Shown piece after piece: positions 7,413-10,378 of a stretch of 10,378 bases of DNA; position 1 is the first letter of the stretch; every line of letters starts with the position of its first letter. The notes under the pieces were generated by a model that searched no databases, had not been told where the DNA came from, and was given only the letters and a program-made list of their open reading frames with translations. The DNA lies in contig JBGYPP010000011.1 in assembly GCA_041838515.1 (NCBI GenBank), positions 1-10,378 on the forward strand, in the 5' to 3' direction. The position numbers and the translations under genes are program-made. Source of the stretch: JBGYPP01 sp041838515. Its GTDB lineage: Bacteria > Bacillota > Clostridia > Lachnospirales > Lachnospiraceae.

Positions 7413-7431
7413 AATGCTTGTTCTCTGTCAA
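7403..7431 (-). promoter_or_regulatory. Promoter of the ABC exporter operon
   Basis: On the minus strand, TTGACA (complement 7426-7431), a 17 bp spacer, and TATTAT (complement 7403-7408), five of six consensus bases. Predicted start near 7396, leader about 60 nt. This is the strongest-looking promoter in the window and lies directly after the terminator of the upstream ribU transcript. Confidence 0.85.
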
Positions 7432-7442
7432 GACTCCCCGAG

Positions 7443-7488
7443 AAAAAAACAAGCCCCACTCAAAACGCCGGGTAAAGGCAGAGGGGGC
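7443..7488 (-). terminator. Terminator of the ribU transcript
   Basis: On the minus strand GCCCCCTC pairs with GAG-T-GGGGC (one bulged T) and is followed by TTGTTTTTTT. It lies 24 bp past the ribU stop and just before the exporter promoter. The GCCCCC arm is also half of a perfect 16 bp palindrome (7483-7498) that could compete with this stem. Confidence 0.75.
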
Positions 7489-7512
7489 ATATGCCCCCCG
7501 ATCAGCTCCAAC

Positions 7513-8256
7513 CTATTTTCCTATACCATACCCCACCTTGAGTATGGGAGTTAGAGGCTTATACACCAGGAATGTAGCCACCGACACCACCAATCCCTTA
7601 AACAGATTGAGAGGCACCACACAGGCCAATATAAAGGAAAGCATGCTGCCATCCTTTACCAGGGGATTGACTGCCGCCCCCATGGCCAATATATCCTCCA
7701 AGGGCATGCCGTACATGGCGGCAAAAACCGGCAGCAGGTAAAACGCATTCAGCGCCGATCCGGCCACGGTCATGGAAACCGTTCCCGCTACACAGGCCCA
7801 GATGGCCCCTTTGTGGTGCTTTCTGAACAGATATACGCAGGAAGCCGGCAGAATAAAGCTGCATCCTATGACAAAATTGGCCAATTCCCCAACAAAGGCC
7901 GTGGAGGAGCCCTTGACCACCAGCTTGAGCAGTATCTTCACCGCCTCCATAGCCGCTCCCGCCGCAGGCCCAAAGGCAAAGGCGCCGATCAACACGGGCA
8001 GCTCGCTCAAATCCAGTTTATAAAAACCAGGCGCAAAGGGCAGGGGCAGCTCAAAGAGCATCAAAATCATAGAAACAGCTGCAAACATGGCCACCATGGT
8101 CAGCCGCCTGGCGCCCAGCAGCAGGGTTATGCCGCCCCGCCGCCCGGCCACCCTCTCCAGCCACATAGCGAGACCTATGACTACAGCCATCAACACCAGG
8201 ATTTGCCCAAATAATAGCACATCCCTATCCACCAACGCCGCCATTTTTTGCCACAT
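7513..8256 (-). CDS. ribU: Riboflavin ECF transporter S component (RibU)
   Basis: Membrane-embedded substrate-binding subunit that captures riboflavin and works with a shared energising EcfAA'T module encoded elsewhere. Family features are LTMVAMFAAVSMILM (first core helix with the AxxxA contact motif), LPFAPGFYKLDLSELPVLIGAFAFGPAAGA, and KLVVKGSSTAFVGELANFVIG, which match the RibU/YpaA pattern. An FMN riboswitch upstream independently supports riboflavin. I place the start at the ATG whose complement is 8254-8256 (247 aa), preceded by AAAGGG with 8 nt spacing; an ATG at 8280 (255 aa) is possible. A GTG-started longer frame to 8334 overlaps T-rich terminator sequence and is unlikely. There is an extra N-terminal hydrophobic helix (VLLFGQILVLMAVVIGLAMWL) before the usual six-helix core, making it about 50 residues longer than typical RibU. 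Confidence 0.92.
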   Translation of the reverse strand: MWQKMAALVDRDVLLFGQILVLMAVVIGLAMWLERVAGRRGGITLLLGARRLTMVAMFAAVSMILMLFELPLPFAPGFYKLDLSELPVLIGAFAFGPAAGAAMEAVKILLKLVVKGSSTAFVGELANFVIGCSFILPASCVYLFRKHHKGAIWACVAGTVSMTVAGSALNAFYLLPVFAAMYGMPLEDILAMGAAVNPLVKDGSMLSFILACVVPLNLFKGLVVSVATFLVYKPLTPILKVGYGIGK

Positions 8257-8317
8257 ACGCCTCACCCTTTCCCTTTTCATATACCTATGCTTGGACTGGG
8301 GACTTTCCCGCTCACAC

Positions 8318-8351
8318 AAAAAAAGCCCCGACACTCCAGGGAGCCAAAGGC
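8318..8351 (-). terminator. Possible second weak terminator before ribU
   Basis: On the minus strand a weak hairpin (GCC...GGC outer pairs, CTC/GAG inner pairs) leads into GGGGCTTTTTTT. The T-run is clear but the stem is poor. It may reinforce the riboswitch-controlled terminator just upstream or be incidental. Confidence 0.35.
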
Positions 8352-8374
8352 AAAAAAATGTCTGCAGGCAGACA
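8352..8374 (-). terminator. Intrinsic terminator hairpin of the FMN riboswitch
   Basis: On the minus strand TGTCTG, loop CCTG, CAGACA, then seven T residues: a perfect 6 bp stem placed 29 nt after the aptamer. This is the expected expression platform for FMN-dependent premature termination of ribU. I did not find a convincing antiterminator by eye. Confidence 0.75.
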
Positions 8375-8403
8375 AGATGCGCATAAACCGCACCCTTTTT
8401 TGC

Positions 8404-8562
8404 TCTTCTCTCATCCAGACTTTCACTGTTGGTCCCGGACTTCCACCGGATCAGCCCCTGCCGCCCCCCTCCCTTGCGTAAGAGGATATGGCCGGGGGTC
8501 GCGGACTCGCCTGTGCTGCTCAGGACTCACCGCCAGTAGGGAATTACACCCAACCCCGAAGA
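8404..8562 (-). ncRNA. FMN riboswitch (RFN element) upstream of ribU
   Basis: Read on the minus strand, the conserved RFN blocks occur in order: CTTCGGGGTTGGGTG, AATTCCCTACTGGCGGT, GAGTCCGCGACCC, GATCCGGTGGAAGTCCGG, and AACAGTGAAAGTCTGGATG followed by AGAGAAGA. The closing P1 stem pairs TCTTC (complement 8558-8562) with GAAGA (complement 8404-8408). At 159 nt it is somewhat longer than many family members because of a longer variable arm between the GCGACCC block and GATCCGG. FMN binding should terminate transcription and lower riboflavin uptake. Confidence 0.95.
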
Positions 8563-8572
8563 TATTGCAAGT

Positions 8573-8601
8573 ATTGTAGCACAGCGCCTCCCGGAACACA
8601 A
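8573..8601 (-). promoter_or_regulatory. Promoter of the FMN riboswitch-ribU transcript
   Basis: On the minus strand TACAAT (complement 8573-8578) preceded by TGC, forming an extended -10 element, with a weak -35 TTGTGT (complement 8596-8601) at 17 bp. The start would fall near 8566, a few bases before the riboswitch P1 stem, which fits well. Confidence 0.7.
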
Positions 8602-8658
8602 GATGGGAAACTCTATTATATCGTGCTTTACTGAACATTTTATCGAAGCTCCCCCCTC

Positions 8659-8687
8659 TTGACTTTGCCCCGCCCTGCGCCTAGACT
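8659..8687 (+). promoter_or_regulatory. Probable promoter of the membrane protein gene
   Basis: TTGACT at 8659-8664 (five of six), a 17 bp spacer, and TAGACT at 8682-8687 (four of six). Start near 8694 would give a short leader of about 25 nt containing AGGAGG. Confidence 0.45.
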
Positions 8688-8718
8688 GGATATACAACCC
8701 AAGAGCAGGAGGCCGGCT

Positions 8719-9372
8719 ATGGCATTGATGGACGAATTTCAAAAAGAGCGGGATGCGGTAAAACAAAAGGGCTGGAGGGCAAGGCTGGCCTATTTCTGGG
8801 ATTACCACAAGTGGCAGGTCATAGCCGGCGCTACCGGTTTAATACTACTGCTATATTTTCTCTCCTCACTGGCCGGCCAAAAAAACCTGCTGGCCCAGGC
8901 CGCCTTTCTCAATGCACTGGCATTAGAGGAAAATACCGCCTCCACCCTGGCGCAGCAATACCTGAGCCACAGGGGCCAGGACCCCCGGAAAACGGATCTG
9001 CTGATAGAGGACTCCCTCTTTGTGGATCCGGAGAATTGGGATCCCATGGGCCTGGCCGTATCCCAGAAGCTCTTCGCCCATCTGGCCGCCGGAGAACTGG
9101 ATATAATCGCCGCCGCCCAGGACAACTTTACCTCCTATGCCGAGAACGGCACCTTTTTGCCTCTGGAGGAAATCTGGCCCGGACGGATATATACCGATGG
9201 CCAAGACTATGCCTGGAACGGCACAGCCATGGGACTGCTGGCCCCCCAGGGCAGCCGATTGCTGGCGCATTACGGCTTCGCCCAGGATAAGGTCTATCTG
9301 GGCATACCCGCCAGCTGCAAAAACCTGGAGGAGGCCAAAGCCCTGCTGCTGTGGCTGATAGAGGAGGAGTGA
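8719..9372 (+). CDS. Single-pass membrane protein with solute-binding-like outer domain, function unknown
   Basis: A 217-residue protein. Residues 1-32 are a charged cytoplasmic segment ending in the aromatic patch LAYFWDYHKW, residues about 33-51 a single membrane helix (VIAGATGLILLLYFLSSLA), and the rest lies outside the cell. The outer part has ELDIIAAAQDNFTSYAENGTFLPLEEIW, a pattern resembling the closing region of extracellular solute-binding proteins, but it is much shorter than a full binding protein. I recall similar proteins in Clostridia annotated as hypothetical and cannot name a family. The ATG at 8719 has AGGAGG with 6 nt spacing; an upstream in-frame ATG at 8659 overlaps the predicted promoter and lacks a site. 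It is transcribed alone, divergent from ribU and convergent with the MerR gene. Confidence 0.85.
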   Translation: MALMDEFQKERDAVKQKGWRARLAYFWDYHKWQVIAGATGLILLLYFLSSLAGQKNLLAQAAFLNALALEENTASTLAQQYLSHRGQDPRKTDLLIEDSLFVDPENWDPMGLAVSQKLFAHLAAGELDIIAAAQDNFTSYAENGTFLPLEEIWPGRIYTDGQDYAWNGTAMGLLAPQGSRLLAHYGFAQDKVYLGIPASCKNLEEAKALLLWLIEEE

Positions 9373-9375
9373 TCT

Positions 9376-9400
9376 TGATCGGATATTTCGTATCTGATCA
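9376..9400. terminator. Hairpin between convergent genes, possible weak terminator
   Basis: TGATCGGATA and TATCTGATCA form a 10 bp stem (one G-U pair on the plus-strand RNA) around a 5 nt loop, starting 3 bp after the stop of the membrane protein gene and ending 9 bp before the MerR stop. No T-run directly follows on either strand; the plus strand meets a short ATTTTTC further on. Termination is plausible but not assured. Confidence 0.45.
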
Positions 9401-9409
9401 TCCCATTAT

Positions 9410-10144
9410 CTATTTTTCTTTCACATACTCCTGGATAGCATCGCATACATACTGCGCCGTTCCCTCACCGAATTGATCCAAGTTGTTCTTAAATTCTATA
9501 TTTTGAACATATCCATAGCCAATTTTTGAAAATACATCTATTTTGCAATCAAAAGCATATTTGCAAAGATGTTTGTGAAGCTTTTCTGCCAAATCTATAT
9601 TTTCTCTAGATGCAGCTTCTATTCCTTTTGCCATATTTCCGGAAAAGGCAAAGAAAATATCGTTGAAACCATCGGTCAATTCCTGTTCTTTTCCCCTTTG
9701 CTTTTCAATAGCCTCTTCTATAACCTCCTTTCCGTACATATCTATTGCCGCTTGCTTGTACTTCTGATTGTCCTGGTACTTGAATCCCTTAAATTTTTCC
9801 TTGGTTGACATGGCAGTTCTCCTTTCTACATGGTCAATGGTTTTTTCTAGTGTTTCCGTCAAGGTTAATAGCCTTTCCTTTTCCTTTTGCATCCATTGCA
9901 ACTGTCTTTTCAAGTGGGTCAGCAGGTCAGTATCGTCTTTTGCCATGAGTTCTTTGATCTTTTTTAGTGGAAATCTCAAAAATTTGTAAAATAGTATAGT
10001 TTGCAGGCAGGCCATATCTTCCTCTGTATAATACCTATACCCATTCTCCGATTTCCGGGGAGATAGTAGGCCAATCTCATCATAATGGTGCAGCATTCGT
10101 ACCGACACACCACTCATCTCACTGGCTTTTTTGATCATGTACAT
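9410..10144 (-). CDS. MerR-family regulator with TipAS-type ligand domain (Mta/TipAL-like)
   Basis: A 244-residue transcription activator. Residues about 3-72 form the winged helix-turn-helix (IKKASEMSGVSVRMLHHYDEIGLLSPRKSENGYRYYTEEDM), about 75-110 the dimerising coiled coil (QLQWMQKEKERLLTLTETLEKTIDHV), and about 115-244 match the TipAS antibiotic-recognition domain in length and pattern (KFKGFKYQDNQKYKQAAIDMYGKEVIEEA, then AEKLHKHLCKYAFDC). Relatives such as TipAL, Mta and AlbA bind drugs and switch on resistance or export genes. The start ATG has GAGGAGG with 7 nt spacing; a second ATG two codons later is possible. Codon use is visibly AT-richer (AAA, TTT, ATT, GAA) than the other genes here, suggesting separate acquisition. 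No co-directional target gene follows it. The inducer is unknown. Confidence 0.93.
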   Translation of the reverse strand: MYMIKKASEMSGVSVRMLHHYDEIGLLSPRKSENGYRYYTEEDMACLQTILFYKFLRFPLKKIKELMAKDDTDLLTHLKRQLQWMQKEKERLLTLTETLEKTIDHVERRTAMSTKEKFKGFKYQDNQKYKQAAIDMYGKEVIEEAIEKQRGKEQELTDGFNDIFFAFSGNMAKGIEAASRENIDLAEKLHKHLCKYAFDCKIDVFSKIGYGYVQNIEFKNNLDQFGEGTAQYVCDAIQEYVKEK

Positions 10145-10167
10145 GTATCCGCCTCCTCACAATTTGT

Positions 10168-10198
10168 ATGCTAAACTATGACATTGTGTTATAGTCAA
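10168..10198 (-). promoter_or_regulatory. MerR-type promoter with 19 bp spacer and internal dyad operator
   Basis: On the minus strand TTGACT (complement 10193-10198), a 19 bp spacer, and TAGCAT (complement 10168-10173). The over-long spacer is the hallmark of MerR-activated promoters. The spacer holds a dyad with arms ACTATnACA and TGTnATAGT (10175-10195, centre 10185), so the regulator very likely activates its own gene from here. Confidence 0.8.
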
Positions 10199-10279
10199 CC
10201 CCCTTTTTTTATTTTTTTCCTCCCCAGGAATAGATTCGATAACGTATAATAAGTTTCGCAAATTCAATTTATAAAAAAA

Positions 10280-10308
10280 TAGACATAGTCTATTGCCGTC
10301 GGTAAAAT
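10280..10308 (+). promoter_or_regulatory. Likely transposase promoter at the IS end
   Basis: TAGACA at 10280-10285 and TAAAAT at 10303-10308, each five of six consensus, separated by exactly 17 bp. The -35 box straddles the presumed element boundary at 10282, so two bases come from the flank. The start would be near 10315, inside the hairpin described separately. Confidence 0.55.
10282..10307 (+). mobile_element. Left terminal inverted repeat of an insertion sequence, probably IS256 family
   Basis: Judged by its position just before the transposase start and by resemblance to the IS256 terminal repeat as I remember it (G-A-x-A-x-A-G-T-C at the tip and GTAAAA at the inner end, 26 bp). The right end, and hence any target duplication, lies beyond the window, so the exact boundary is inferred. 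The flank 10273-10281 is AT-rich. Confidence 0.55.
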
Positions 10309-10351
10309 TAAGTTACCACACAAAAACCACCGAGGAGGCAATAGCCATGTC
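10282..10351 (+). promoter_or_regulatory. Inverted repeat enclosing the transposase ribosome binding site and start codon
   Basis: GACAT (10282-10286) pairs with ATGTC (10347-10351), CTATTGCC (10290-10297) with GGCAATAG (10337-10344), and CGGT (10300-10303) with ACCG (10329-10332). The stem contains the ATG and the last two G of GAGGAGG. Only transcripts starting upstream of 10282 contain the 5' arm. Confidence 0.7.
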
Positions 10352-10378
10352 TGATAATATTATACAGCTCAACGAAGA
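10347..10378 (+). CDS. Transposase, first ten codons only, probably IS256/Mutator family
   Basis: ATG at 10347 follows GAGGAGG (10332-10338) with 8 nt spacing and reads MSDNIIQLNE to the window edge. From memory, many Clostridia IS256-family transposases begin this way (D-x-I-I-Q-L-N-E), and the IS-end-like sequence just upstream agrees. The catalytic DDE domain is outside the window, so the family rests on a short start and context. Confidence 0.6.
   Translation, partial: MSDNIIQLNE

Noticed and set aside
8257..8334. Extension of ribU to a GTG start at 8334
   Set aside because: The GTG abuts its only GGAG without spacing and the added codons lie in the T-run after a weak hairpin, which is expression-platform sequence.
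8615..8620. TATAAT on the minus strand upstream of the ribU promoter
   Set aside because: No usable -35 box or TG extension precedes it at 17 bp, and the TACAAT promoter fits the riboswitch start much better.

Overview
The window looks like chromosomal DNA from a low-to-moderate GC, Gram-positive anaerobe of the Clostridia type (inference). The signs are strong AGGAGG-type ribosome binding sites, an FMN riboswitch controlling an ECF transporter S component, a MacAB/YknXYZ-like exporter, LacI and TipAS-type MerR regulators, and a Clostridia-style membrane protein with a solute-binding-like exterior. Most genes are fairly GC-rich and use many ATA, AGG and CTG codons. The right end (about 9400-10378) is clearly AT-richer.

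Layout. (1) 1-2363, minus strand: a LacI-family regulator followed 21 nt later by glycogen phosphorylase, cut by the window edge. The shared promoter has a consensus TTGACA box and 17 bp spacer. A 24 bp perfect palindrome covers the transcription start and a second near-identical operator is centred 41 bp downstream, so the operon is probably repressed by its own first gene. (2) 2417-3763, plus strand: ribonuclease HI with all active-site residues, carrying an unusual N-terminal extension that includes 26 tandem copies of an 18 bp / 6-residue repeat. It ends at a large bidirectional hairpin shared with the convergent operon. (3) 3845-7431, minus strand: a three-gene exporter operon (ATPase, membrane-fusion adaptor, FtsX-type permease) behind a near-consensus promoter with an operator-like dyad. 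(4) 7443-8601, minus strand: a riboflavin ECF transporter S component (RibU) behind an FMN riboswitch and an intrinsic terminator hairpin. (5) 8659-9372, plus strand: a one-pass membrane protein of unknown function. (6) 9410-10198, minus strand: a MerR/TipAS regulator whose promoter has the 19 bp spacer and internal dyad typical of MerR activation. (7) 10280-10378, plus strand: the left end of an insertion sequence, probably IS256 family, with the first ten codons of its transposase.

The most interesting points are the RNase H repeat array, which is open in all six frames and is a dyad repeated every 18 bp, and the IS end. In the IS end, a predicted hairpin would hide the transposase ribosome binding site and start codon only in transcripts entering from outside, while the element's own promoter starts inside the hairpin. 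Nothing seen amounts to a clear new multigene system.
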